A DNA stretch of 64,000 bases from contig JAPFBE010000003.1 of the NCBI GenBank assembly GCA_034336665.1, positions 61,671,352-61,735,351 of the forward strand, written 5' to 3'. The position numbers were made by a program, and so were the translations under genes. The first letter of the stretch is position 1. Each line of letters begins with the position of its first letter. This DNA comes from Luscinia megarhynchos. Taxonomy: Eukaryota > Chordata > Aves > Passeriformes > Turdidae. Shown piece after piece: positions 1 through 11,713 of this stretch. The notes beneath the pieces were generated by a model, which searched no databases, was not told where the DNA came from, and saw only the letters and a program-made list of their open reading frames with translations.

Positions 1-12
1 CATGTGGGTTTT

Positions 13-18
13 TTTATT
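13..18 (-). promoter_or_regulatory. Candidate poly(A) signal, minus strand
   Basis: The + strand reads TTTATT here, which is AATAAA on the minus strand. It lies about 390 bases past the stop codon of the candidate terminal exon at 407-533, a reasonable 3' UTR length. The cleavage site would fall at or just beyond the window edge. AATAAA is common by chance in AT-rich DNA, and the competing exon at 58-141 would make this intronic. Confidence 0.25.
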
Positions 19-57
19 AAATAACTCTAACACAGCAATAAACTTGTTTCACTTTAC

Positions 58-141
58 CTCAAAGAGGTGCAGTAACCCAGGACCAAGCTTATACACACTT
101 CTCCATGTATAATAGGTCCTTCCATACCTTCTAGCAAGCAG
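58..141 (-). CDS. Candidate internal exon, unidentified gene (minus strand)
   Basis: This 84-base segment has an acceptor AG at 142-143 on the minus strand and a donor GTAAAG beginning at 57. It is open through 28 codons in phase 0, and the conceptual peptide includes YYTWRSVYKLGPGLLHLFE. A second frame is also open up to the donor. The phase would join a version of the 407-533 exon that ends at the GCA|GTAAAT site (near 438) instead of running to its stop codon. If 407-533 is instead the terminal exon, this segment is 3' UTR and the frame is chance. I do not recognise the peptide. Short open frames between splice-like sites are frequent, so confidence is low. Confidence 0.2.
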
Positions 142-406
142 CTGAATATTTCTAAGACTATTATGAAGTTGTGTAAAAAAAAAAAAAAAGGAAACACAAA
201 TAATGCTTTAAACAATGCTCTGAACAAAAAGATGAATATTTGAACAGAGATAACTAGCACTAATTTAGAGTTTTGGTAGCACAATCTTTGACAATAAAAA
301 AGAAAAAAAACTGAGTGTGCACTATTTCCTGATTATACCAACAATACTCCCCATATAAGCAAAAGACTGGGAAAACTGCATTTTTTGCAATGTGAAGTAT
401 TAATAA

Positions 407-533
407 CTAAAGTAAAGCAGATGACTGCTGATTGCTGAAATTTACTGCTACTAAATTTGGAGAATCTATATCATGTGTCCAGCCATCTCTCCAAGGATCA
501 TGAACAAACAGATTTAGACTAGCTGGAGAACTA
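407..533 (-). CDS. Candidate C-terminal coding exon, unidentified protein (minus strand)
   Basis: The minus-strand acceptor at 534-535 is strong: a T-rich tract runs into TTATCTTATGCAG. The frame is then open for 41 codons and ends in TAG at 407-409. One base at the exon start belongs to a codon begun in the upstream exon. The peptide is rich in residues that AT-rich noise rarely gives, including HDPWRDGWTHDID, and ends QQSSALL. I do not recognise the family. It lies at the far end of the leftward unit inferred from the CpG island, which suits a last exon. It could be a pseudo-exon; conservation would decide. An internal GTAAAT (GCA|GTAAAT) could act as an alternative donor. Confidence 0.35.
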
Positions 534-661
534 CTGCATAAGATAAACATGAAATAACAAAGCCAGCTAAAAATAAAACCAGGAAGTAAAACCATTGAGA
601 AATTCAGAAGTATAAAAATACCTGGAAATTTAGAAGTGCAGTTAAGGACTCCCAGCATCAA

Positions 662-3600
662 ATTCTTTTTTACACCCTTTTTACTTAATCCATGACTCCA
701 ACTACTGCTTATACTAGCTAGGCTCGTGTATTAATTTGTATGAGGTGCACCCCCCCTCTGATTGCACTCAGGAAGACAAATCAAAGTGAAGACTGTTACT
801 TGGTTTTGCAATTTGATGCTTCTATTGGGGAGATGAATAGCAAACAGAATGCAGTGGATTTCTGTGAAAGGCAAGACACTAAAGGTAGTTCTGACTTGAA
901 TTAGTACAGTATGTCAATTTTTACAGCTTGCTAGCCAAAAAAAAAACAACTACAGGAAGCTGATATAGCACACAAAAAAATTATCAATGTATATTTTGGT
1001 ATATTATAAGTCTATTTTAGAATCAACTTTAGCTTAAAAATAAAACTGGTAAGACCAACCCCTCCCAACTCTTTTCCCAGCTTCTAAAAAGTGTTTTGTC
1101 AGAGGCTGATGCATTAACTAGATTGCTATATGAAACAGTTCACAAGGAACTTGTAAAGTGTAACAAGCTCCAAGTTCTAGCAGAGTTTGTAAAAGTTGCA
1201 TTTCAGAAAAACTTTCCCGATCTCTCTTGACTGCACTGGTATAGCCTGCACACAACTTTTAAAAAATCTGACTTTTCTGCACCTTTGGCAAGCACACAGG
1301 AAGAACAACTGTGTGAACACTTTCAATCTGTACCAGCATTCTTTCTGCTTGAAAGGACACATACAAAATTAAGAAAAACGAATAAGCTATTTTCTAAGTT
1401 CTACAAAGTAAGATGTTGTATTTCATTATAGTAGTAATTAAAATGTTCTTTCCCTGCCAATTTTATGACAAAAAATATTGAAATATGGTGGATACATCAA
1501 AAAAGAAAGTCAGATCTGTCTTAAAATAGAATCTTCAGTTTCCATATGAGTATTAAAAATTTTTCTAACACCTTTTCAGATTGAAAAAAATATTAAAAAA
1601 GAAAAATATTTTCAAATTTTTCAATAAACACAGACTTAGGTTATTACACTATTACACTCAGAAAAGATTATCCTATTATTATAGCTAAAGTTTCCAAAAC
1701 CTGAAGCATATAAAATCATTGGTGATAAAAAGAAAATGTGACAACCCCTCTCCAAACAACAATAACTGTATAATACAAACCAGCTACATAATATAAAGTT
1801 ATTAAGACAGGGAAACAGGTTCTCCTTTTCAAACATATTAAATTAAAAAAAACACCCTCTAAAATCTATCAACTATTGGTTCTCTATTGTATTAATTATT
1901 TTATTTTTCTTACAAAAAAGAAGACTCGCTCATGTAACAGTCACAGGCCTCATGTAAAATTTTGTGCTCCTCTAAGCTGGCACAGTCTTTTATGAAAGAG
2001 GGCCATGCAAGTATTGCTGTTTAAATCTTCTAACTATAGACACACAGCAAAGCATTTCTTGTCCTCAACAGAATATTCCAGCCACTTTTGCAGATACCCT
2101 GGTGATCTGTGCACAGGATCAATTTCCAAAGTGAAATTTATCTAGGAAAGTGAAAAATATATTGGTCAGTATTAGCCAGACTGCCTTCTTAGTTGCTGTC
2201 TATCTCAAATTGATAAATAATTACAAATCACAGGCCAATAATAGAGCAATATATTTTTTTAAAATTGCCTTATATATAAATAATAATTTACATGATGCCA
2301 AACCACAAATCTTAAAATTGAGATTTTGTTACATCTCAGTATTGTATGGGACTATAATGCCTAGAGATAAAAAACAGGCCCATAGCTCAGAACGAAACCC
2401 CACTTGTAAAGGGCTAAATTTGCTGCTTGTCTGCTTTCAAAGATTTAAGGTCAGAGTGACAATGCTATAAAATAAGGGTCAAAGCACAAAAAGACCAAGG
2501 CCACAGAACAAAGAGCTTTTCGTGTCCTAAAAGAAGTTGCTTTTTGTAAGCTTGCCTTCTGGCTCAGGCAGTAAATTTGTCTTTTTCTTAACATCATCAC
2601 TACATGACTTCTATAAAATGCCAGACAACAGCATGACTTCTGAAAGGTGAGACTGACCTGTTTGAAGAAATCAACTCAAGTGTTAAGGGAATCCACTAGT
2701 TAATAGTAGAGGAACAGCTCCTAGTAACTGCTACTTTTCCAGTCATTAGCTGTATTTCTACAACTTCAGTATTTAATTAGTCACTTCCACAGAAGTTCCA
2801 GGTGTCCATAACACCTTTGGGCTACAGTTTCCAATCTTCCCCTTACCTCTCCATGAAATATTAATAGAATACTACTAATCTTAAGAGATACCATATAACA
2901 CACAGATCTGTGTACTACCTTTCAAAAACATTTTTGTTTGGCTCCCCCCTACTTTCCATCAGTGAGACCCATTACTCACAGAACTGAGATAATACAAAAT
3001 AAAACGTTATTTTCTAAGGCTGACACAGATCAATAAGCAGTGAATTTCATTTTTCCAGCTAGAAAACAAACTTCACTTAGAAGGTATTTCTTGAAAACAA
3101 TAACAATCGTTTTGACAAATGAAAGCAACTTTATCCAGAAAAAAAAAAAAAAAAGAAAAAAAAAAAAAAAAAAAAAAAAGACAAGAGATAAGGATGCTGG
3201 GTGCTTCTTATGGCTTTATATTAATCTAGATTCTCAATATTTCACTAACAAGCTGAAAGTAAAACCATGCTGAATTAATGAGATGTTAATATATTAAGAA
3301 AAAATATTTATTAACCAATACTTAAAGTACACAGATAGTTAAGAAAAAATTTGCACTTTCAAACTAATAAATATCCACAAACTTAAAAGATGTTAAATCT
3401 CTGAAAACTAGCATCTGAATTTTTTTAATAAAAAAGTTACTTGACAGTATGCTCTTTGAGAATATCAGTATTGCAAGAAGTGTCTCTCCATCATAATCCA
3501 AATCTCTACGAAAGAATCAGAATTATCTGCATTATCTTTTATAGCAAGTCTAAGGCAAGACATTTTGAAAACACAGATCTTCCATACTTCAAGTAATTAT

Positions 3601-5764
3601 TTTCCCCTTCACAATAGATAGCTTCTGTCTTCAAAGTTACTATTTTTTTCCCAGCCCTACTAACTTACTTAAAAGCAGAAACTGAAGATTCAGATACGTG
3701 GAATTAGGTTAAAAAAATATACAAAAAAAAACCCCTTACCTTTTGACTCTGGAGATTTATAACAGCTGAGTTTCAGTGCCAGCAAAACAGAAGTTTCATG
3801 AAACAAATCGCTTTGCTTTTGATCTACCTTAAGCTATAATATCTGATTCCTACACTAATTATTAAATACAGCATTTAATACAATTATCCTTTTTTTTCTT
3901 TCTACAAATTTAATACAATCAAAAAATACCTTAATATAGGAAAAGTGTAGTGCAACATACGAAAGGCCTACTCCAATCATCCTACACTTTTTGGAGGAAA
4001 TATTTACTCCTCATCTCTCAAGAAGCACTGGTGCGAGTATACTGATTTTTCTTGTGGTGAATAGCAGCCCACAAGTTAAGGAACTGATGCAAACTGGCAG
4101 ATTTCCCCTTCTAATTCTGAGTCATATGCGTCATCTTTTTGTCAAAAGCTGGGAAGAAAAAGAGTCTCTCTTCCAGCTTGCCACATGAAACCACCTGCTT
4201 AAAGACAGAACAGACCAATATTGCAATCCTGGTCTGCACATTGCTGGTACTTACACATTTGTTCTTGCTTTGTTCAAATAAACAAAATTTTGAAGACAGC
4301 TTTAATGTTAATGACAGAACTTATCTCTTTGATTTAGGGCCAAAAATCAAGCTGGTAAAAGGAAAAAAGAAAAGAAAAAAAAAGGAGAGTCATATTGCCA
4401 TGAAAGTACTTATTCTTAAAATGGTAGTGTCTTACCTGCAAAAGACTAAAGGTTCAGTTCCTTAAAAGCTTACATGCCTGCTTGGTTTAATCACCTAGAA
4501 TCAGACAGATTTCTTAGAAATGCATTCCAAAACCAAGAGTTCACGTGTGTGATTAAGACCTCTGTACCACTGTACATGGCTGCCAACTGATTCCTCAAGC
4601 CCACTCTCCCAGTTAAACAAAAAATTTCCCCTAAACCCCAGAGAACCTAACAATTTCTGTAGGTTAAATTTCACATGCTCCTTTTCCCCCTCTGTTGAGG
4701 ATTTTGCAAATTGAGAACCAAGAAAACTATTTTCTTCTTGGACAGACTGATCAAGGCCGGTCATTGTTGGACTATATATACTGTGTTATGACACAATATC
4801 TCTCTTTCAAAGACACCAGCACCAGTTAAGGTTGGGCACATCATTGTCAGCAGATTACATACTTTCAAAATGCACTGCAGTTGCTGATCAGACCTGCAGA
4901 AAACAGGCGTAAATGTTTACTGTAACAATGCACCGAACTATTTACATTAATCTGTGGCACTGCTAGAGTGATTGCAAGTAAGTGTTCTTTATTAAAAAAA
5001 AAACAACAAAAAAAAACAACTTAAAAGCAGCTAAAGCAAATTTTAGACATTAATAGTAAGTTGTGCAAAAGATTGTAAAGAAAATACAACTTGACAAACT
5101 GATTCAGAGTGTAGAAACAAACAAGCCATTTTAATCAAAGATCAGCTTTTTTATATACAAGCACACAAAATAGATATTATATATGTATGCACATAAAAAC
5201 TTAGATAGAAAGACAGGTATAAACTCACATACATACTCTTATATAAAATGCTCTTTGTTTTCAAATTTGTACTGTGCCACAGCATTTACACGGCTGGGTG
5301 CATACATTTCAATATAATGAGAAAATTTGCATTGCTAAAATAAGAATACTAGAGTGCTTTTCAAGAGCAATAACACCATAATTTGCATTACAGGTTATTA
5401 TTTACAAGTATTTAAGATGTTCTGCAAATCTATAATGAACATTGCAACAATGAAAACTGAAATTTATTATGCAATGCACTGTTATATAAATTGTTTAAAT
5501 TGTGTACAATATACACAGATGATCTCTTCTACTCAGTTAAATATTAAATACAGTACTTTATTGCTCAACTTCAACTATTTTTTTCTGTATTCTATATAAT
5601 ATATTTTACTTGATAAAATTACAGACACAAAGTACCTATCTGATTCCTTATCCTGGTTATCATGTGGTTTGGTTTTTATATTTTTTAATATTAAATTATT
5701 TATTCATACAGTCATTTTAATTTGACTAACTTTGCAGTATCTTGTAAGAAAATATTTCACTCAC
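662..5764. other. AT-rich non-coding stretch, probably intron
   Basis: I see no convincing gene here. The sequence is AT-rich with A-runs on the + strand. Donor-like sites on the minus strand occur at about 2845 (GAG|GTAAGG), 3738 (AAG|GTAAGG, preceded by an open frame of about 31 codons) and 4434 (CAG|GTAAGA). None has a strong paired acceptor. The 87-codon minus frame at 4501-4764 has no matching splice signals and no recognisable content. The long A-run at 3139-3179 is listed separately. Confidence 0.6.
3139..3179 (+). repeat. Long A-rich tract
   Basis: About 41 bases of A are interrupted by a single G. I see no SINE or LINE body directly upstream and no obvious target-site duplication. 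It is best read as a simple-sequence tract or, on the minus strand, a poly-T stretch in an intron. Confidence 0.85.
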
Positions 5765-5812
5765 CATATATTCCATTTTCCTTGGTACTTAACAAAAGAT
5801 ATTTAAGCTTTG
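5765..5812 (-). CDS. Candidate 48-base exon, unidentified gene (minus strand)
   Basis: The minus-strand donor is excellent (ATATATG|GTGAGT, donor GT at 5763-5764). The acceptor TTGCAG at 5813 has a poor pyrimidine tract. One frame is open through 15 codons and reads KLKYLLLSTKENGIY, with 2 leading bases and 1 trailing base. The leading phase matches the 1-base overhang of the candidate exon at 11639-11711. A frame of this length is often open by chance, so only the donor quality and the phase match support it. Confidence 0.2.
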
Positions 5813-8800
5813 CTGCAATGTTATCTTACCCCCTAAAACCCAGTATCTTGCCAAGAGTTTGATGTAGCACACAACAGCAAATAAAAACCAAACAAAACCC
5901 ACCACTGAGAAAGTCATGCCCTTTTGATAATGGCAAGAGAGGACGAGGTGAGACACTATGGAAGATGTTTCTTAACTTGTAATTCAGCAAAGCATAAGAA
6001 CTGGCTTAACTTCTTTCTCATTCAGTGGAGCACTCTAAGATATGAAAAGTGAGTTAAATAAACCATTTAGGAGGGTAATCACAAAGAGCAGCTTTTGCCT
6101 GGGGGAGACCCTGGGAAAGTCTCCATTGGCTCCTTCTTTTTCACCACAAGCACCCATAACTCTTCTGGGGTAGGCTGCTGCTTTGAATTGCCCTCTAGTG
6201 TTAGCCTTCATTAATTCCTACCTCAATGACAAATCTTGTTCAGGTTTTTCATAACGGAAAGTGGGTCAGCAACATAAGTTATATTAAGCTAAAAAAATTA
6301 AACAAAAAAATTTGAACAGTGCTTAGAATTCATTTAGAAGTCAGAAGACTGAGTTTGACAAATTAAGTATTACACACCAAAAATACAAGAAATCTATATA
6401 CCTCAATGGCGGGAAAAAAAAATCAAATCAAGGACAACAAATTTATGAGAAAACTTATGAACACTGCATTTTACATTTCAGTCACTTTCTTATGCAGTTT
6501 CACAAAAATATTAATTTTTGAAGCAAATACTCAATATTCACAGCCAAATTCACTGTCATTGTGTTGGGGTCAAAACATAAAAAAAACCAGAGAAGTTGCT
6601 GTTGTCAACAGAACACAGTTTAGCAGTACCAATACCTCGGAAGGAATTATTCTCTCACTACTAATTCAAGAGTCTCTTCAATACAACCCTAAACCCAGAT
6701 GAAAAACAGGCATCATGAAGATCCAGATTTTAAGCCTGGTAATACTAGGAAGAGAAGGCAAGCATTTGCCTCTGATTTTATTTCAAACTATCTTTTATCT
6801 GCTCTCAAATTGTTTAGAGAGGTTATGAATCTGGGACTTAAAGAAGTATGGAGAATATATTAGTAACACTTGCATGTCATACAAGCTATGGATTTCCAGA
6901 TACATAGAATTAAAGATGAGCATATGACTCTTTGTTTAAAAAATACTCTGGTCATACAGAACTACAATCCCTCACTCTGACAGAGCTGAAAAAAATATTT
7001 TTAGAATTAGGTGTTAACACAGATGAAGAAAAGTACAGATCTGAGTGCTGCTTTTATAACTCCTGTGTTTGGCATTAAAAGCAGCATTTTCCCTTCTCCT
7101 GAGAACCTGGAAAAAAATCTTTTAGTTTTAGGGAGCATAGGGACAGGGTTACCAGTCCATAATCATTCTTTCTGATCAAGAGTTCTTTTTGCCTATGGAA
7201 AATACTGACAATAAGTGTTACCATATCAAAAGGTAACTCTATTCCACAACAAACTTTTCAATATATTTTCACTTAGAGAAGGACTTTCTATAAGAGCCAT
7301 TACAATGTTTCACAATGGATGGAGCATCTTCTTTGTTTAATTTTTGAGCTTGGCTAAAACATGGACTAACAGGCAAGAAGAAAAAACGAGGTGTTTTCAG
7401 AATAAAGTGATAACATTCATAAGACCACAGTATCTACCCATTCTATCAAGTCAAAATTTTGCTCCAAAAGAATACAGAAATTATAAAGCAAATGTTTTAA
7501 TTTATCAAATGCACTGGAAGGCCTGTTAAATCTCAAAGTGACTTATATGAAGTTATATCTATTTTGATGTAGGAAATTATCAGTTAAATTTGGGAAGATC
7601 ATAGTCACATTCATAACTACAATATTTTCTAAATGTCTAAGTTAACTTCCATATGAATACTAAAATCCATTTCCATCTGTGGGAAGAAAGGGCAATTTTT
7701 AAATCAAAAAATTTAAAAAAAAAGATTAAAAATGTCTTCATGTCAACTAGGAAGTGGAAGCATAAAAAAAAAAAAAAAATCACAAAAATCTTTGATCAAC
7801 AGCTTAGAAAAAACCACCAACAAACCAAACTAAACCATCCACAAAACAAAAAAACCATAGGACACTCACAGGAAGTAAAAAGTAAGCTCTTAAAATTTAG
7901 TGGGTTAAAGAAAAGGTGCAAATACTTCAGATGTATTTGCACTTTACTAAGATTTTTAAGTACCTCAAAAATTAAAAACAAATATTGCTGACATCTTGCT
8001 TTGACTAGATTATGTTGATAATGTGTCTCAATAAAAAGAACTAATTTTCTTATAACACTGGTCTAAAATTTAGAATAACAAAAAAACCCTTGTTTTCTGG
8101 AAAAAAAAAAGTAAAAAAAATTACCATGAATATCCATATGTTTGAAAAAATTCAAAAATTAACAAAGCTAGAAACAACGATTTCTTCAAACACACTACTC
8201 AATTAACAATTGCATCTTCATACATGCCCTGCTTTTAGTGTGCAAACAGCAGTTTAAACCAAGGTCTATTAACAAGCCATCAATATACTACATGAACATT
8301 TAACAACTTCGATTACATTTCTCATTCCTGCACTGAAACCTTCAGTGTGTGGGTCTACATAAATTCCTCCTTAGACTTCTGTTGAAAGAAACAAAAATAA
8401 CAATAAAAAAGGGGGTCATACCTAACTTATATATATTTGCATTTGAGTGAGAAGAATAATTTAAATATCCCAGTTAGCACATTTTAACTATTTTTCCTAA
8501 AGAATTTGCAAGCCATTTGCTTTTCTTTTTCTACTGCCTAGCAAGACCATTTTATCAACAGACAAGGAAAAATGATGTCTAAGTATGCCAGTCTTAAATC
8601 CTTCCTATATACATACTTCATTGAATGTCTGAAGTAATAATAAAAATTAATGTCTATTTAAATCTAATAGTATACAAAACTCCATTTTAAAATAATGTAG
8701 AGCTGGCATTAGTTTAAACTAACAAAGTCAGAAAATTCAGTTGCTTCAGATTTAAAACTTAAAATAGTCATGCCTAAGATGTCAAACAATGGCTGATTTT

Positions 8801-9680
8801 ACATGCGTTGTAATAGCTAGGAATGGGTTGCATTTATAGCTACAGATCCCTTTCATGAAAATTATTTCAGTTGCCTTTGTAAAGCAGGAAAAGTCCTTAC
8901 AGAAATCAAAAATGAATTGTGAAAGTAATCTGCAACAGTTCTTTTTGAATGAGCAATAAGCATGCAATGTCAGCTTTCAAATCATGATTTAGTTAACAAG
9001 ACTTGTAGAACCTCAAGTGTTATACCTACAGTCCGAACAGTAAAAGTGGCCATGAAAAGTTCCACATCTGAAACACTTCAGTAGAGGAGTCTGCACATTT
9101 TTATCTTTTCAACCTCATTACAATTAGATATTGCAAAACAGTTTACAAAGTCAAGCACACAGCTTGCAATAGCCACACCAGCAATTTTTAAGGGGCAAGC
9201 ACTGCAGTCCCTTAATTCAGGCTGAACTTCGAACAAAATCAGCGGTTGTTTTGCTAAATAAGAGCTACGATAGGAGAGGCTAACAGTAGGAAAATAAAAC
9301 AAAAGCATCCCACCACCTTTCTCACAAGTTATCCCACCACCTTTCTTGCAAGTTTCATCTACTCTTTGGGTCAAGAAACATTCATGCTGACTACCAAGTA
9401 AAAAAACAGCTCTAGAAAAAAAAAAAAAAATTAATATGGGCCAAAATTCAGCACAAAAATATTCTAGAGCAAATCAACACCTTAAGTGGACTCTAATCAT
9501 AACTGACAACTGCAGCACTCTTAAAAGATACTAGAGCTTGTAAATGGGTAAGACAATTACTATATTACTGCAAAACTCTTTGCACTTTCTAAAAAAACAT
9601 TTAGACTTGTCTTAAAGTTCTAAATACTTTAATATATACTAAATTTGTAAAGGGAAAGTAAGTGGGTATCTAATGAGAAT
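5813..9680. other. AT-rich non-coding stretch, probably intron
   Basis: I see nothing gene-like. There are A-runs (for example 7764-7779 and 9416-9430) and a G-poor A/C-rich block at 7808-7860. A 98-codon minus frame at 9078-9374 contains an internal tandem duplication (9307-9354) and has no splice or promoter context. The 112-codon + frame at 7653-7991 is mostly lysine and asparagine from A-runs. Confidence 0.65.
9307..9354. repeat. 24-bp tandem duplication
   Basis: Two adjacent 24-base units, 9307-9330 and 9331-9354, both begin atcccaccacctttct and differ at two positions. This looks like a local replication slippage product. Confidence 0.85.
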
Positions 9681-9685
9681 ACCAT

Positions 9686-9762
9686 TCTGCAAATCCTTAC
9701 TCATGGTCGTGAGTCATTAGAACTACTTGTGTATATTAAAGTTTGTAGGATTAGGCCCTAAA
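9686..9762. repeat. Degenerate palindromic MITE-like ancient repeat
   Basis: The segment starts with ctgcaaatccttactcatg and ends with gtttgtaggattaggccc. From memory this resembles an old palindromic repeat widespread in birds and reptiles, whose halves read like TTACTCA...GTGAGTAGT and whose end reads GCAGGATcaGGCCC. It is too diverged for the termini to be fixed exactly. A second probable member is at 21219-21310. Confidence 0.4.
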
Positions 9763-9914
9763 TGTAAAATCCCTTTGATTTACAGTTGTGAACCAGAAAC
9801 CACCCTTTTTTGCTGAATAAGAATCTATGAGAAATACTCTGAACCTGTGTCAAACCAAGGAACACTCCATCAAACTTTCACCTTTTAAATATCTCACAAG
9901 GGAGTCTTAGATAC

Positions 9915-9959
9915 CTTTGCCTTGCAATATAATCCTGATTTTCATTAACAAGAATGTAA
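9915..9959 (-). CDS. Candidate 45-base exon, unidentified gene (minus strand)
   Basis: On the minus strand a run of T and TTCCTGTACAAAAGCAG forms a good acceptor at 9960-9961. The donor is GGCAAAG|GTATCT at 9913-9914. One frame reads YILVNENQDYIARQ, and another frame is also open. The length is a multiple of three, so the exon could be skipped without a frame change. The phase of the 14-codon peptide does not directly match the neighbouring candidate at 11639-11711. Treat it as a pseudo-exon unless conserved. Confidence 0.2.
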
Positions 9960-10055
9960 CTGCTTTTGTACAGGAAAAAAAAAATGAAGAAACTCAAACT
10001 GTTCAGTGACATCCTAAAATCCTTATTTTCCTAAGAAAGCTAGTAGAAAAAAAAA

Positions 10056-10071
10056 GGGGGGGAGGGAGGGG
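10056..10071 (+). other. G-quadruplex-capable tract
   Basis: The + strand reads seven G, A, three G, A, four G, which gives four GGG runs with one-base loops. It sits between A-runs inside presumed intron. On the leftward transcript it would be a C-rich tract. Confidence 0.6.
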
Positions 10072-10331
10072 AAAAAAACAAGAAAAAAAAATAAACAACA
10101 GCAATGCAGTACCACCAAAGCAGTTTCTGGACAGACTGAAATATTTATTTATTTGGGAGCATATTAGGCATGTTACCCAAACATGGTTACAGCATTAATA
10201 GAAGTACTTTCACTGTGTGTTTAATCACATAAAGAAAGGATTAAAATTGAAAGAATTACCTACTCACTAATCACAAACTTCAAATCTTATATAAAGTTAA
10301 GGTTTACTTCCTTTACTTTCTGTACTCAAAG

Positions 10332-10371
10332 TTTTCTTACTCAACTGATAATTTTCTTACTCAACTGATAA
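10332..10371. repeat. Perfect 20-bp tandem duplication
   Basis: The unit ttttcttactcaactgataa occurs twice, head to tail, at 10332-10351 and 10352-10371 with no mismatch. The lack of divergence suggests a recent event. Confidence 0.95.
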
Positions 10372-11638
10372 CTACCCTAAAAATATTGTATTATATGAAA
10401 AATACATTCAGAATCCATCTGCCTCTAATAGTTCTGGAACAGGAGATGTATTACTGATAAATTCCAGTAATTCTTCAGTTCTACCAGCCATTAGTTACAA
10501 CAATGAGGAAATATGAAATTTACACCTCATTGGATTTCCTTGGTAGAAATTAGGAGTTACTGAGATAAACTGAAATTCTGGGCTTTTAAAGCCTCTCATG
10601 ATTTTATGGTGCAATTACTTCCTATTAAAAAAAAGTGCTCTTGAAGACAGATTTGATTAAGAATAAAAAGTGAATTTTAGCTCAAAGTTGGAATTGCTAA
10701 AGTCACAACATATTCATAAAATCTGTTGTACTGTAATGTATTCTGCTGAAGATAAAGTCTTACAGATTTTACTACTCCATTTAGTATTTAAACAAATTTA
10801 CTCAATCCAAGACCAGTTACTATTTTAATTTCAATTGTCTCTGTAAATGGTTAGTTAAGACTATTCGTATATGAGTAGATAGGTTATGATTACTCTGAAT
10901 GGATTTCTCAGTTTCAGCCAAATGAGTACTTTTAGTGCGAAGCAGGACTTGCAATATGAGTGTAGCACAGTCCATATTAATTCCTCTTAATTGTTCAGTG
11001 CTTTACTAAATAGTATCTGTTTGCCAACAAATAAGATAAATAAAATCTCTGACTATTCTGGTATAGATGGAGGGCTCTGAAGACCTGGTTTTTTTTTCTT
11101 TTTTTCTGCTTCTTTGTTTGTCCGGTAGCTAGTTTGTTAATGCCTTTAAAATCAAATTTTACACTCTACATGAAAATACACTCAGCTAGCTCTCTATTCA
11201 ATTCTATTCTTTAATGCACTATTCCAACAACAACAACAAAAAAAGTTATTGAAAAATAATTTTTTTTATTATCCATACTTTGTTTTTGGATTAGCAACAT
11301 CTCAGTTGGAGTAATTCCCAAGAAAGGAATATGAGAAAAATACTATATGGAGAATTTATATAGCTCAGATAGATCAAGGCTGTTGCAAACTCAGCTTTTT
11401 ATACATATTTTTGGCCACTTCATTTCCTTCTGAGCATAGCCTGTGTTAATACTTTTACTTAGTGTTTTATAATTTTACAGGAGGAGTGTAAAGAAGAATT
11501 ATTTTAACAAATAATAAATTCTTGAACAATCCCATCAGAACTGGCCTATTTTGAATAATCTGAATAAGTCATACTACTGTGAGCATTTTTTAAAATAAAG
11601 AACATATGTAATAAGAGAAATGTTAATATAATATATAC

Positions 11639-11711
11639 CATGCTCATGCTCCATCAACCTTCCAGAGAGTTTCTCAATCACAGGAGTAAGCCAGTCTCCA
11701 AAATCAGCTCT
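11639..11711 (-). CDS. Candidate 73-base coding exon, unidentified gene (minus strand)
   Basis: The minus-strand acceptor is TTTTGACCTTTCAATAG at 11712-11713, with a second AG 15 bases upstream in a stronger pyrimidine context. The donor is CATG|GTATAT at 11637-11638. The frame starts in phase 0, is open for 24 codons and ends with one extra base. The peptide contains DFGDWLTPVIEKLSGRLMEH, whose composition is unlike translated AT-rich noise. The other two frames contain stops. Its exit phase suits the candidate at 5765-5812. I do not recognise the domain. It is among the better left-side exon candidates. Confidence 0.3.
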
Positions 11712-11713
11712 CT

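Larger units (their letters stand above)
9963..11638. other. AT-rich non-coding stretch with short open frames
   Basis: This holds a perfect 20-bp tandem duplication (10332-10371) and a G-run block (10056-10071). Two minus-strand frames look somewhat protein-like: about 23 codons near 10420-10490 ending in TGA, and about 55 codons near 10800-10990 ending in TAG-TAA. Neither has a strong acceptor and I recognise neither peptide. I treat them as chance frames in an intron. Confidence 0.5.

Noticed and set aside
3040..3273. 77-codon frame with a long lysine run
   Set aside because: The lysines come from translating the A-tract at 3139-3179.
4501..4764. 87-codon minus-strand frame
   Set aside because: No acceptor, no donor at its ends, an in-frame stop just upstream of the ATG, and no recognisable content.
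10800..10990. About 55-codon minus-strand frame that looks protein-like
   Set aside because: The possible acceptor is weak and sits next to an in-frame stop. This length is reached by chance in a 16-kb AT-rich stretch scanned in three frames.
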